From Atrichornis clamosus (taxonomy: Eukaryota; Chordata; Aves; Passeriformes; Menuridae), in NCBI GenBank assembly GCA_013400975.1, contig WBMZ01003045.1, positions 38,325 through 102,324 of the forward strand: DNA of 64,000 bases, written 5' to 3'. Below the pieces are notes generated by a model. The model saw only the letters and a program-made list of their open reading frames with translations, ran no database searches and was not told the origin of the DNA. Shown in pieces: positions 24,701-37,060 of the stretch (positions are counted from its first letter, which is position 1; each line of letters opens with the position of its first letter). Made by a program: the position numbers and the translations under genes.

Positions 24701-27700
24701 GGAATTCCCATCACATTTCCTGAAAATAGGTCTGCTGTGCAGCAAGGAACTCAGACTCTGATCAGATAAAGAAGGCACCACGGCAAATATGACTGTGATT
24801 TAGTGGTCAAGGAAAGTAGGTGACTGCCAAGCCTTGTTGTGCATTTTGCATTAAATATTTAGCACATGAAAAAAGGAAATGGTTTTCTGGAGCAGAGTGC
24901 ACCTTCTTCTAGGTGAGTCCTTGACTGCTAAACCATCAGTCATCATTTTTCACCCTCTGTATGTGCTGAGGTTTCTTTCCTTTCTGCAATCTGAAGGAAA
25001 AAGAGTGACCTGTCAGAAGTAATTTGCAAAATATTAATTAGGGAATACCAGAATAACATCATCCAAACACTGCTTTTTGGTGAGCTTACAGGATTTTTGT
25101 TCTGGCTCCAGCTTGCAGGTTTTTGAGTTTTTTCATTATGCAAGACTGTCCTAAAACAAATGAAGTGAAATACTCTTTCTTGTAAACTGCCACACCTCTA
25201 TGAAAAGCAAAGGTGTTAATATGGCTGTTTTCCACTCTGCTTCTCTGCGTGGTTTTGGTGTGAACTCTGAGCAGCCAAAGGTACAAAGAGATCCCACAGC
25301 TTGACGGGAGAGGTGGGTACCTCCAGCTGCAGCACAGGGCAGCATTTAACAGCAACTCTAATTATCCAGAGGGGTTGCTGAGAGAGGCTGCTGTGGTTTC
25401 CCTGCGGCAGTAAGCCCTGAAATGAAGGCTGTTGTCTTTGGGAAGGCTGAAGGTTGCCTGGCATCGATCAGTGGGTAAGAGTCAGCACATGGGTGTTACA
25501 ACGAGGAGACAGGGGGTGCAGGGCTGGGGACCAGTCCGGGAGCAGGAAAGTGAGGAAGAGGAGGAACCTCAGGGAGGAAGCCATGGCTCAAGGAGGGAAG
25601 TGTACAGCCAACAGGCAGGGTCAGGGATGGGCTGTTAGAGGGAACAGTGTGTTGGAAAATAAAATAATTTGGCTTTTCTGTTTTAAAGAAAAATAGTGCC
25701 CTCTGTGTAAGTCCATGCTGGGACACCCTGTCCAACCCTGCTCTGAACTTGGGTGTGTGACCAGACGTGATCTGGTGGGAGCCTTGTAGAGGTCTGTTGT
25801 AAATACTGCTTGCAGGAGGTATTCCTACCAGAGGAAGAGGAGTTGTGCCAGGAGCAAAACTGGGGGACAAAGCCCCACTGACACTGACAATGGGGTAAGG
25901 GCAGGACCATGGTGCCCAGCTCCCACACCTCAGGGCCACCCTTGCAGCACAAATGCACCTTCCCTGTGCGCACCCCAGAGCTCTGCTTTATCTGTAATTC
26001 GTTTTGCATGATTAGCTTGACATGATGTAACCCCTGTCCTTGTGACTCAGCACGCCAAATATAAGCATCAAATGACTACAGAGTCATCTGATTTACAGGA
26101 GTCTCTCTTATAACAGCTCATTACCGAGCCAGCAAAGTATCTCTGAGCCAGCCAGAGGAGAGCAGATTGGAGAGGTTATGAAAGCAGATGTTGGGAAGAC
26201 TTTTCTAGCCAGGCCTGCAAAACCATCTCCTTACAGCTGATGAGCAAAATCATCCTGCCTTACCTTTTAGGTTTTCCCTTCTCACTTCACTTTGGCTCAG
26301 GAAGCCAAGCTGCACCAATCAAAGCCACCTGAGGAATGGTTCGAATGAGGTTGTTTAAAGCCAAGCTGAAATGAAATCGGGCTGAGAGCTGAGTGATGGA
26401 AGTAAAATTTTGCTCCAACAGAGTGTGAGACCAAGGGAAACTCTTGGACCTGCGGCTCTGCCAATGGCAGAACTTGCATGCAGTGTCTCTGCATCTCTGC
26501 TAGCTTGTCCTTTCATGAATCTCTTGGTGGTCAGAAACTCCAGTTGGCTGTGAACTATATTGTTCCCACACAGGACCTCTGTATTTATTTTATTACTTGA
26601 AGAGAGCCAGATCACCAAAAGTTTTTCTTAAATCACCCTACTGCACTTTACAGCTCACGCCTTAAAAATGCTGGATCAGCTCAGTGACTTGGGTGGGTAG
26701 CTGAGGCTACAACGTTTTCTGAATTATTACAGCTAAAACTACTACCATGGAATACTACCAGGCACTGAATGTGCTATTTGACTGCAAAGCACCTGTTTGG
26801 CATCACCTGTCTTTAAGCTGTTAGGAAAGGAAATGGAGACATTCAAAAGTGCAATGCCACTGGCACTCAAATCTTGCCTCATCTGATGCCCTCTGTCACG
26901 TCCATTTCCCTTTCTGTGCTTGTGCAGGTCTGTCTGTGCCCTGAAAACAAAAATTTAGAGGGGTGAGGCTCCAGCTGCTCTCAGAGAGCTTGTACTTATG
27001 GATACAGAAGACACGTGCCCTAAGCCTTTCTCCACACGTACAATGCAAACACCTCTCTACAGGGTATTTCCCTTATCTCCAGGCTGTAGGATACTTGGGA
27101 TAAGGGTTTTCCAGGAACAGAGATGGCACCCAGGTCTCACCACAGCTAGATGGGTGTACCTCCTGTCCCTTATGGCCACAGAGGAGACAAAAGGGTTTTA
27201 TTCCAGATCTCTGGGCTTTGCCCAGCCCCACTTACAGCTGCACCCTTGTAATGTCCATGTTCCCTGCCTGCATATCTCCTCAACAGCAGATTGCCGTGAT
27301 GTAGGAAACACAAGTAAGGGATTCAGTTTTTAAGGAAAATAAAGAATGCTTGGGTGTATGGTAATCCACGGCTATTTTTCATTCTCTCTCACTCGTTTTA
27401 TGCAAAGCTGTCACGGGAGACATCTGACAGAACCTCTTGGGCTTTGTCCATGTATGACCATTGTTTGTATTTTAAAAAATAATCCTGGAAATACTTTGCC
27501 TAGTTCACATGATTTATTGCTTCAGGATAAGATTTTCTGGAAATCTGTGAGATCCTCCAGGATCAAAGCAGCCTAGCAAAGGCGAGGTGCTGTTATCACT
27601 ATGTCTTCAGTTGCCTTACTTTCCCCACAGGTAGAAGTAATTGTGCATGCAGTTTGTGTCTGGAGGCAGTATATTCTACAGAAATGCCACTTATTACTGC

Positions 27701-29228
27701 ATTGCTTTTCATCTGCAGAGGGGAAAAGTGATGTGAAAATGCCTGGAGGAGAAGAAATGTGGTAATATGAATCTCATTTTACCATGCCTAAAAGAACCTC
27801 ATGCAGACAAGGAGTTGATAAAAGAGAGTCAACGCTGAATAAAAATTCCCAATTAGAGCCCTATCAAAAGCAGCACTTCCATGGTGAGGTGGGTTAGCTC
27901 TCCCTGCTTTTACTGAAGTCTGTGCTACTATGTGCTGGCTTGGCTCTTTTATAATCTGTCTGTACGTCTCCCATCTTGAAGCTGTGGATTTCTTTCCAGG
28001 TACCTGCATGCCACTTCCAGCAGCTGGGTGGCCAGAATCTCTGAGTGCTGGTAACTGGGCAGAGGCACTGCGAAGTCATTGCTCCGAGGCAGAGCACTGG
28101 AACTTCCCAGTCCCAGGACAGAGAGTTTTTTGCCATCACTTTAAATGGAAACATCCCGTTAGCCCTGAACTCGATAGAAGCAGATAGTGCTCAGCAGCTC
28201 AGCCCTGGCTTGCAGCAATCTGGGGACAGAAGTCTCGTTTTCAGTGCTGGGCTTGGAAAGCAGCACACAGGTGGAGGTAAGGCATGTAGCTGCTGCTGTG
28301 GGGCCCAAGGTTTTGGGGAGGGCTGAAAGACTCCAGTTTGGGTTGTCTGCTCCCCATGGACTGGGGCGCAGCCCTGGTTTGCACCAACCATCACAACCCT
28401 TGTGCAGCAGGAGGTGTTCAAGGCCATTCCCCATTGAGCAAGGGGCTCGTGCTGGGATGCTCAGCCTGGGGTCTGGCAGCTCTCCTTTAGTACCAGCTGC
28501 CTCTGGCACTGAGTATCAGCTGCTTCTCTCCTTCCTTGCACCACGGAAACCTATGGGGCAATTCCTCAGGCAGGGACATGAAGTTGCAGGTTCACTTTCA
28601 CCCTGTCTGCCCTGGAGTTTGTCCTTGCAGTGCATAGTGGTGGGCTTCAGATTTACTTGCTTCCTCCAACCCATTGCACTTGAGGCGGTAAAGAATAAAC
28701 AGCTTTAGCAAAATCCTGCTCTGATCCCCTCAGATCCGGTGCCCTCCCTGACACCTGCTTGTTCTCAGCACAGAGCTCCTTATCAGCAGAGTCTGACTGA
28801 TAACCCGGGGCAGTGCCACTGGGGGCTGTGTTACGTGCACCTTGGCCACACACGTGCATGCACACACACACATTCCTGCCAAACAGGAGGCAGCAGTGAA
28901 GCTGCCAGTGAGCTGGAAGGGACCTGAAGGGCTTTCAGGGAAGAATTGGGCATTTAGGAACTCCTTTGCATTCAATCTCTTCCTCCAGTTAACAGCGCAT
29001 TTCTAACATCTGATTTTCCTCTCAGCAAATTCGTGTCACCTGCTCTGACAATTATTTCTGATTTCACCCAGGGTAGACTTCTGCTGGGCCATTTACAAGT
29101 GGCCTGTCACAGGGTGCCATAGATCCTGCTGTTGGAGTGAGCACTCCTGATTTATGGGGTGTGCCTCCGCTAAGAAATTACTCGTTTACATTCAGGTGAA
29201 AAAATTTTTCTTCATCCTCTCAAATTTT
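24701..29228. other. Unique non-coding sequence
   Basis: No gene or repeat family recognised across 4.5 kb. Small items: a (CA)6 microsatellite at 28861-28872, and opposing chance frames at 25496-25939, 28159-28509 (minus) and 28187-28708 (plus). The last two overlap each other and have no domain. Confidence 0.5.
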
Positions 29229-29325
29229 ATCACAGCATCATCAAAAATAAGGGCTGAAAGGGATTTCTGAAAGTCATCCAGCCCTGGAGCAGAGCCAGGA
29301 CAGATTGAGCATCTAAACCCCTTTG
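29229..29325 (-). mobile_element. Diverged CR1 3'-end fragment
   Basis: The order of motifs fits an old antisense CR1 terminus: ATCACAGCATCATC in place of the octamer tail, GGGCTGAAAGGGATTTCTGAA for the usual GGGTTGGAAGGGACC segment, then GTCATCCAGCCC and GGAGCAGAGCCAGGACAG for the usual 'tcatctagtcca ... gagcagggtca'. It has many substitutions. The upper boundary is uncertain. Confidence 0.55.
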
Positions 29326-29423
29326 GACTCTACTTGGCCCCAGTGTAAGGGCACAGCCACACAGTCACAACATTGCAGAGTAGCCACTGCTCTGGAGTAG
29401 GCAACTTGCAGGGTTTGCCTCAC

Positions 29424-29463
29424 CTCGTATTTCGGGAGCTCCAGGGCAGACCTCCCTTTGTAC
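29424..29463 (-). other. Exon-like segment inside a 159-codon open frame (low confidence)
   Basis: On the minus strand, AACCTTTGCAG (acceptor-like) precedes a 40-base stretch encoding YKGRSALELPKYE, which is followed by GAG|GTGAGG, a strong consensus donor. The surrounding frame (29313-29792) is open for 159 codons and reads in protein-like fashion upstream (RSVFEGDIFTCRHTVKLN). The acceptor has a weak pyrimidine tract, and I recognise no family. It could be part of a real exon or plain coincidence. Confidence 0.12.
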
Positions 29464-31039
29464 CTGCAAAGGTTTAGTTTTACTGTGTGTCTGCAAGTAA
29501 AGATGTCTCCTTCAAACACGCTCCTGATGGAGAGGTTTCGCTGGGAATGTTTGATGTCATAAGACAGAAGCAGCGTCCACATCTGCACCTGCAGAGTCCT
29601 GGGGGTCACAGGGGAGTGGGAGCAGCAGGCACAGCCGTGTTTGGCCAATGGGGGTTGGTGGATGAGCAGGCGTGGCAGGAGGGAGATGTCACTGCAGGGA
29701 AGGGTGCTCCCATCCCTCCATCTCAATCTGCCCAGCAGGACCACTGTCTTTCCACCATGCTGCCACGTGGTAACAGCACCAGAAAGGTGCACTCAGCATC
29801 CAGCAAACGTGCTGTGAGCAGCAGGGTGGTGGTTCCCACGTGAGGGCCTGTAGGAAGAGATTGGTGCCCATGGTACCACTGCCTCGCATGCCAAAACACA
29901 GATCTCCTTCTTCCCACAGAAGGATGAGGGTGTTTAAAACAGTCCCTGTGCTCCTGATAAGGTGTGCATCTTCTCAACAGTCACCAGGTTTCCAGGCAGA
30001 TGCATTTTGTAGTTTCTACAACAGCTGGGTGGGAAGCTGCATGTTGCCAGTGTTACTGCTGTGTGAATTCCTTTTTCAGATGTTTATTTGTTTTGCCAGT
30101 GTCCTTAATGCGTCCTTGCTGTAGGTGTAGCTTTAGTGCCTATAAAAACCTACAGAAATTTCAGCAAGGGCATCTGATCCTATGTTAGGTTGCAGGAATA
30201 GGGAGTGTTTTTCAACTGGTGCTTGAACTTACAGCCCCACAGACCTCATTTGCAAGGCCTGCGTCTTCCCTCTTTCCGTAGGAGTGTTGACATGGCCCTG
30301 CTGTGGCATCAGCCGGTGGCTCAGGGATGTCAGGGGAGCACACCTAGATGATGCATGTGTTGTTGATCCCGGGAATCATTCCCTGGAATTTGTCCAGGGC
30401 AGGGATTCACTCTTTTCCAAAGCAATGCCTTGCAAAAAGCGGAGTCATGTGGAAGGTTATGAGATGTAGACAAGGGACAAAGTTAGGGGGGCTTAGTTGC
30501 TTGAGCCTGCTCACTTTTCATTTAGGTCATGGAAACAAACAGTTTGGCCTCAAGTGTGAGGTGTTGCTGCTTCCCCTTGCTTCTGCAGTTTCAGGATCAA
30601 GAACATTTCTTTATCTGCAATTTAGCATCTACACAGAGTGCTCAGACTGTTGTATTTAGTAATGCGCTGCTGAGAGAGGAGGCTTTGCAGTCTGAAGCAC
30701 ATTTAGCAAAGTGTATAAATGTGGGGAGGGGAGGAAAATCCCTGAAGACATCACTTGTATAACTATGCAACATAAAAATTTAAGCCACTTCAATAAAGTA
30801 TACACAAATAGTTTACAGTCTGTCTTCAGCCCTAGCTGCTCTACTGTGATTTCTAAATAGAATATGATTAATGTTAAAAATAATCCAATATATGAATTCT
30901 GTCTTTTGGATTGTTTTTACAAGGTCAAAGGCCATTATTGCAGTAATTGAATAATCCCACAGCCCTTTGCTCCAGACATTCACTATGGAAACTAAGCAAT
31001 GAGGACTGGCTATTCTATTTTCCAGTAATCCAGACAGCA
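29464..31039. other. Unique non-coding sequence
   Basis: Apart from the continuation of the minus-strand frame to 29792, nothing is recognised. An AT-rich stretch with AATAAAG lies near 30790. Confidence 0.45.
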
Positions 31040-31260
31040 TTTTAATGGGAAAGAAAAGTCTGATGCAGTTAAAAGCCCCTCTAAAAGCAGATTATGGGGA
31101 AAAAATAGATGCTCGGATGAGATGTATGCTGGTGATTCACTTCAAAATACTGTAATTGTTAAAGACACTGATAATCACTTTGGCAGGAATGCAAAGACCT
31201 ATAAATGCTCTTTTCCCTGTGTTCTCTAGATTGAGAGACAAGGGGGAGGGCTGTTTTCTT
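31040..31260. other. Candidate conserved non-coding element
   Basis: A repeat-free, CpG-poor segment with clustered developmental-factor-like cores: GCAGATTATGGGG, ACTGTAATTGTTAAAG and CTGATAATCACTTTGG, then a TATAAATGC motif at 31199-31207. No frame of any length. The idea that it is a conserved enhancer is inference from motif density only. Confidence 0.2.
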
Positions 31261-31639
31261 TCCATGAGACCAGTGGAAAGCACATATTTTTAAAGTAGAA
31301 ATCAGGGTTTTTTCTGAGCGTGTTTGAAACTCTCAGATAAAAAATACTCTGCTGTTGGAAAGTTTGCATGTCATATTTAGACCACAGTGTTTATTAATTA
31401 TAGGATAGAATCATCTGATGACTCTAGCTGAGATTGTGACATAGTGTGCTAAGTATTATATACACATCGTGCAGTGAGGTGTAAACACAGCCAGGGACAC
31501 CTGCACTCTAAGTAGCCTTGTAGCTGAACACTTTATTTCACCTGTTTTAACACCCTTGCGAATCCGTTGACTCCTGTTGAGATGCTCTTCACTTACCTCA
31601 GCTTAGGATGGAGACAAATCATAGGCAAATTTTGTTACT
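31261..31639. other. Unique non-coding sequence
   Basis: AT-rich, no frames of note and no repeat recognised. Confidence 0.5.
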
Positions 31640-31735
31640 CTTATTTTATCTTAGAAAGGGGCAGGGAAAAGGCAGCTTATATGTCTGAAGTCACAGGAGG
31701 AATCTATGGAAAAGCTGGCACTGATTCTAGATAGC
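31640..31735 (-). repeat. MIR SINE remnant, antisense
   Basis: The order TTATTTTATCTTAGAAAGGG, GGCAGGGAAAAGGCAGCTTAT, GTCTGAAGTCACAGGAGGAA and GAAAAGCTGGCACTGATTCTAG follows the antisense MIR consensus ('attttacagatgggg ... gaggc ... gcccaaggtcacaca ... gcagagctgggattcga'). It is old and well diverged, as expected for MIR in a bird. Confidence 0.6.
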
Positions 31736-33159
31736 GTCTAAATGTGAAAAACTGTTTTTTTCCTGTAAGAAACAACCTAAGGTCTTTTCAAGATGAGTGA
31801 GAGTTAGCCAGAAACACCCAGGTGTTGGGGTGAGTCTCCAACATTTCTCCATGCCCTTGCAGTTTTCATTCGTGCCCTGGTGTGTTCACATCTCCTGTGG
31901 TCTGTTCACAACCACCAAAATAGACTCTAGATCTTGAGAGATCCAGGGAAAGCAGGTGCAAACTGAAATGTAGACTTGAGGAGTGATCCAAATCTTTGAC
32001 CACTCGGGGCTGCCAGTGTGGCACTCACCAGGCTGGTGACTGAGCCAGCCAGGCTCAGGTGCTAAAAGCATACTGGAATTTGGTTGCAGAATTTAACCTT
32101 TAGAAGTCCAGCAACGGCCGCCCAGCTCCTCTGAGAGGCTAAGCAGTCAGCATTTAAGATCCCAGATTTGAAGCATTGCAGGTTCATTTTTTAATGCGTC
32201 TTCAGTAACCTAAAAAAAGCTAAAGGTCTGCTGAATAGGTGCAGCTGCATTACCGGAAGAAAACCATTTAAGATCTGGCACAGGGAAGAGCACATGTTTA
32301 AAAGACAAGTCTTTAATGAGGTTATAAGGGGACTGTGTGGTCATCTCATCTTTGAGTAATACTTGAAGTAATGTGCACTGAATCTATAATTAAAGCAGCT
32401 TCCACCTTTATCTCACATGCTCAATCTTGATTTCTCCTAGTTCTTGTAAAACCTCTCTCCCTTTTAAAGGTACACCTGCCTTGTCCAGGAGCCTTGAAGG
32501 GACTCGTCTTGAGTAACCTAGTGGCACTGTGAAGGGCTCACTTGGACTTGAGAACGAGAAGCTCACATCCAAAGTGATGTTTCCTACTGGCTGGGTTTCA
32601 GCAAAATAAATCAGGTCTCAGCAGAATGAAGCACCTCTATCAATTGTTGTTACCCACTGTCTCTTGCTGCAGGATTGCTCCTGCCTGCTCACACTCTTTC
32701 CCTATGGAGAAAGTCTTCTCTGCTTCTTCTTCAAAAACTGCTCTCTCAATCCAGAGCCCCTTCAGATCTCCCAGAAGTCTCCTTGACTTCTCCCCCATTG
32801 AAGTCTCTCCCACCTGAGCCATTGCAAAACTCTCCAACAGCATCTGTTGCTGGAAAAAGCAACTCAAGGCAAAAATAATTACCTGTATTTCTAGAAATTA
32901 CAGCTTGGAAGCACTTACTCAGAGTTAACGGCTGCCAAGATACCCTCAGGGATAACGGAAAGGAGGAACCTATATGTCCCAAAATGCAAATTGTCACAGG
33001 GCAAAGGTGACAGGAACTGAGTTATGCCAGACCCAGCCCTCTGCCTCTTTCTTGGGCAACTGTGAAATTGTTCTAAAAGCGCAACAAAGAACACTGTCAG
33101 ATAATTTCCTTGTGGTCCAGGCACCGACCAATATTTTGGCATTTTGTTTCAGTTCCTAA
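31736..33159. other. Unique non-coding sequence
   Basis: No gene or repeat recognised. The opposing frames at 32626-32878 (plus) and 32640-32997 (minus) have no domain and look like chance. Confidence 0.5.
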
Positions 33160-33250
33160 CTGTATCCCAGGATCCCTGTGTGACCTTCAGCAAGTTGCTT
33201 AGAATAAACTTCCTCTCAAATATGCAGTTACCTAATTCCCACCAGGTTAG
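33160..33250 (+). repeat. MIR SINE remnant
   Basis: CCTGTGTGACCTTCAGCAAGTTGCTTAGA (from about 33174) is a close match in order and spacing to the central MIR segment 'ctgtgtgaccttgggcaagttacttaa', followed by a degraded version of the 'cctctctgtgcctcagtttcc' part. The tRNA-like head is not recognisable upstream, so the copy is partial. Confidence 0.65.
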
Positions 33251-33429
33251 GTCAGTATGTGCTAAGGACCCTGCAGTAGTCCAGCTCTGCCTCAAGGCCC
33301 AGCCTGTGCAGTCCTCCCTCTCTCCTGATGATTTTCTTGTTTATTTAAATATATTTGCGTGGCAGACACTGTCTTCTCTGCAGCATCCACCAAAAGAGAG
33401 TTCCAGCTTCAATTTGGGGCTCTAAAACG

Positions 33430-33720
33430 CCTTCAGCCACAACACGGTAGAAATAAACTGCAGGTGGTGGCAAAGCTTTCATGTCTACGCAAGAAGTGCA
33501 CGGAGCACTTTATCTCCCTGCAGCAGATAACCTAAATCAGCCTTAGTTTTCCCCCCCAGATATCGAGCTGGAGCTGTGCGCCAGGCGCAGTTTCCACAGA
33601 ACAGTAATTTATTTAACCATGAAGCCGTGGAGCAGAGCAATGTTGATCGCTGTCTCAGCAAAGAAATAAAAATGTCAAGAGCTTCTCCTGAAGGAACAGC
33701 AATGTTCAGGCTGTGACTGT
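33430..33720. other. Candidate conserved non-coding element
   Basis: A repeat-free block with scattered CpGs (AACACGGTAG, CTACGCAAG, GTGCACGGAGC, ATATCGAGC, GCGCCAGGCGCAG) and AT-rich cores (CAGTAATTTATTTAACC). GCGCCAGGCGC is a small palindrome. There is no coding potential. It resembles a conserved regulatory segment in texture; inference only. Confidence 0.2.
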
Positions 33721-35434
33721 GGGAACTGTGTTGTCTTCACTGAGAGTTCAGAACTGGTGTGATTTCACAGCACCTCTTGTATGCAAAACAAGAGGCATTT
33801 GAAGGCAGGTGAGCTGAGGGCATCTTTCTAAACATGCCAAGTGCTTTACAAACAACTCCTGAGAGCTGCAGCTGAGTCCAGCTGAGCTTTCTCTGCTTGC
33901 CCTTGGGGAAAGCTTTTTGTGCACAGTGCCTGCTGCCCAGATCCTATAGGTGACATCCAGCAGGTGGGAAGGGCTCAGCCCTGGCGTCTGGGTGGCCCAT
34001 GGTACAAACTACAGACTTTCCATGTCAACGTGAGACCACAGCACGGCACAGCGTGGTCGTGCTTCTCCTGTTCGCTGTGCCCAATTTCTGCACAAACCTC
34101 AGGCTTGCAGGCCAGAGGAGCATCGTGGTACAGTCTAGGGAGGGATTAGAAGATCCACTTCTGAGGGGACATTGAGGTGGTGACTGCAAAAAGTGTGTCC
34201 TGCAATCTGTTAGTACTGACTGTGGCCCTCATCCTGCCCTTCACAGGCTTGCTGGGGAGCTGTGGAGGGCTCTGAAGGGAAGCTGCCCACTCGAGGGCAT
34301 TGCTGGGGGTGGGATTTGGTGAATTTGCCAGAGCAATGCAAAAAAAGGAAAAAAAAAGGATGTTGAACATTTTAAGCAAAGGTTGCATTTTATTCCTCTA
34401 ACATATAAAGCTATCACAGCTAATGCAAACAGACGCCACAACAGTATTTTTGCACCTCACTCTTACTGAAATTAATGGGAATTAGGCATTAGGCAGCTAA
34501 ATGCATTTCTGGCTCTAACCCTAATTTTTGTAATACGTTCAGTGCCCTATTAAGAAGGAAAACTCATTCAATGTCACAGAGCCTCTGAAACAAAGGTGAC
34601 TGATGTGTTGGTAAATTGGAAATGCAATTCACTCCATCTTCAGCTAGAGAACTGTGTCGTGCATCTGACATCGCTTCATTATATTAATGTTTTCTTTTTG
34701 TTTTGGAGATCATGTTCCCAGAGAATTTGAGTTACATATAAATCAACCTGTCTTACATGTCAGTTTGTTTTTTGCTTATTAAGTGGAACAACTACTGGAA
34801 GTTAGAGTCTTAGAAAAGAGCTTTCAAATTAATGCAAAGCTTGAACTAGTCTTGTGCTGCAAACCAGTGGGAAGGAGTAAAGTTCCCTCTGTCTGGCAGC
34901 CAACAGCCACTTAAATTAAGGAAGAATCAAATCTTTTGCCAGTTTCACAAAATGTCAAGACATCTGTCTGAATTATGAATTAGGAATGCTCAGCTTAAGT
35001 AGAAAAAAGAGATGAAAAATGGACAAAACCAAATCTGGATCTCCAGTTTAGATGCAGAGGACTGAACTCTGTTACTTCTACTTTTATGTGTTTGTCAAAA
35101 CTATGTTGAAAAGCACCTCTGCTTTTCTACTTAAATGCTACTTAATTCTCATTCTCATACTTAATACTCATTCGACTTAAATGCTCAGTAGAATACTAGC
35201 AACCCTGGAATCTCTTGATACTTTTTCTTTAAGTTACTGGGCTTACTGGGAACTGTTGTGTTCTCTCAAGTCATGAAAAAAAAGTTAATAACATTTAAAA
35301 TTACAATTTAATTATTATGTATCTACAAATTATAGATGTATATATAATTTGATTATAATTTCATTATAATAGCCATTACCAGCCCTGTAGGTAACATCTA
35401 CTATGAGTAGGCTTCAAAGCATTTCACAAGGGGA
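33721..35434. other. Unique non-coding sequence, AT-rich toward its end
   Basis: 34.4-35.4 kb is AT-rich, with a run of ATTATA/TATAATT words at 35285-35372. No repeat family or exon is recognised. Confidence 0.5.
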
Positions 35435-35595
35435 ATAAACATATAATTTACACTGCTTTACAAACGGGGAAACTGAGTCAGGAGCTGGCTTGGCCAGAAG
35501 AAGGCAAAAGGTTAGAACTAGGTATGGCACCTCCATCCTCTGGGTGCAGCTCCATGCCCAGGCCCCAGAGTGGCCTGGATGCTCTGGAATCTTTC
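35435..35595 (-). repeat. MIR SINE remnant, antisense
   Basis: GCTTTACAAACGGGGAAACTGAGTC is the antisense MIR signature 'ttttacagatggggaaactgaggc'. It is followed by degraded equivalents of 'gttaagtgacttgcccaaggtcac' (GCTTGGCCAGAAGAAGGCAAAAGG) and of the head region, where GGTTAGAACTAGG stands for the B-box part. One of the clearest MIRs in the window. Confidence 0.7.
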
Positions 35596-36251
35596 TGACA
35601 GCATAGCCTAAGCTGGTTATTTGGGGTCTGTAACTGCTTTTTCTAAACCCTGCTTCTTCCCTGCAAAATCCTAGACCATATCCACCTCCAAAAAAAGGCA
35701 TTAGGCAATACATGCTAATTATTATTGTGGCAAAACCTTCTGTCTCTGGCAATCAGTCAAGCAAGACGTAGTCACGGAAGGTTTATATACCTTTAGTCAC
35801 CTCTCTGGCTGTTAAACAAGTACCTCTGAAGTGACTATCCCTGGTGAGACCTCTTGAGGCTTCCCTTGTCCAAACCAATGTCCCACTTGGGAGCCTTCTG
35901 CTGCTGGGACATTACTGAGATCCTTCCTGCCCATTTTGCTACAGCTGCTGCTCAGCCCTACAGACCCAGCAAGAGCTCACGGCATGTTTTGCCAGATCAT
36001 CACACCAAACAGATGAGCAGCTCTGGATTGCTGCAAGAAATGTGTGGGTGAGGCATTAATCCTTGCTTAATTTGCTGCTAAGAACTCCCTAGCTGTAACA
36101 TACCCCACAGCCAGCCTTAGTCTGTACAGTTTCAGACCCTAAGAAAACAGAAATACGTAACTAAACCACAGTGTGATCCAAAAGGTATAAAAAAGGTGGG
36201 TTTACAAGGAAAAGGAAGCTATAAAAGAAGGGATTGTAATGAATGATTGAC
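35596..36251. other. Unique non-coding sequence
   Basis: No gene or repeat recognised; short frames only. Confidence 0.5.
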
Positions 36252-36267
36252 TATATATATATATATA
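36252..36267. repeat. (TA)8 microsatellite
   Basis: Eight TA units followed by AAAA. Confidence 0.85.
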
Positions 36268-36289
36268 AAAAGACATAAAAAAGAGGTAA

Positions 36290-36336
36290 AGGGCTTGACT
36301 GTGGCAGTCTTTTCCAACCAAATTGATTCTGTGATT
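36290..36336 (+). mobile_element. CR1 3'-terminal fragment
   Basis: TCTTTTCCAACCAAATTGATTCTGTGATTC matches the last part of CR1 in the sense direction (the usual 'ggtcttttccaacctaaatgattctatgattc'), including the terminal octamer-type ATTCTGTGATTC. Only about 45 bases can be recognised, a typical severely 5'-truncated insertion. Confidence 0.65.
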
Positions 36337-36884
36337 CCTGACTTGTGGGTTGTTGATGATGATTTCTGTCACAAAAAAAGAGACTGAAATATGATTTTTT
36401 TTTTCTTTATTCTTAAAAAAAAATCACTTTTTTTTCCCTCTGTACTGGTGAGATGACAGTGCATTCTCTGGAAGAAAGGAGAGGCATTGTTCAAGTAAAT
36501 TAAAAAGGAACGGGAAAAGTATGGAATAAAGATATGTCTGAATGAGTCATACATACACTGTCAGTAGAGATGAAGTTACACAGAAAAGTTGGCATGTTTG
36601 TAAAATTTCCTGCCCAGATTGTGCCAGCAGAACTCACATATGGGTTTTTGAAACTGCAGTAACCCTCATGTGTCCGTGCCAGAGGCTTTTGTCTGTGCAA
36701 TACTCTCTCTGCTGCTTTGAACAAACCTCCTGGTCCCAGGCCAGAGGGGAGGGTGGCTGCAGACTCTCAGCAGGCAATGTGTGAAATGTGACCCGGGACT
36801 TCAAAGTAATTTTTGTTATTCCAGGAAGGTGAGAATTGAGGGGAAAGTGTTTCATGCCATTTTGTTTAAAGACCTACAACACAG
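36337..36884. other. Unique non-coding sequence with T- and A-runs
   Basis: Runs of T and A occur around 36393-36435. No repeat family or exon is recognised. Confidence 0.5.
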
Positions 36885-37060
36885 AGCATTGCACTGTAGT
36901 GTAGGATCCCTGGATTTGAATCCTGGCTTGCCGGGTGACTTTGGACATGACCCTTAGCAGTCTCAGCTTCCCCTTCATGCAAAGGGTGCTGTCCTGGCAT
37001 CTTTCATGGAGCCCTCCCAGATCCACTGATGAAAAAGACATATACGTTGTTATTACCTTC
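36885..37060 (+). repeat. MIR SINE, tRNA-like head plus core
   Basis: This is the most complete MIR here. It has a tRNA-derived head with GATCCCTGGATTTGAATCC (B-box region, about 36906-36923), then GGTGACTTTGGACATGACCC and AGTCTCAGCTTCCCCTTCATG. These match in order 'tgtgaccttgggcaagtcac' and 'cctcagtttcctcatctg' of the MIR consensus. The 3' part is degraded and the end point is approximate. Confidence 0.72.
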
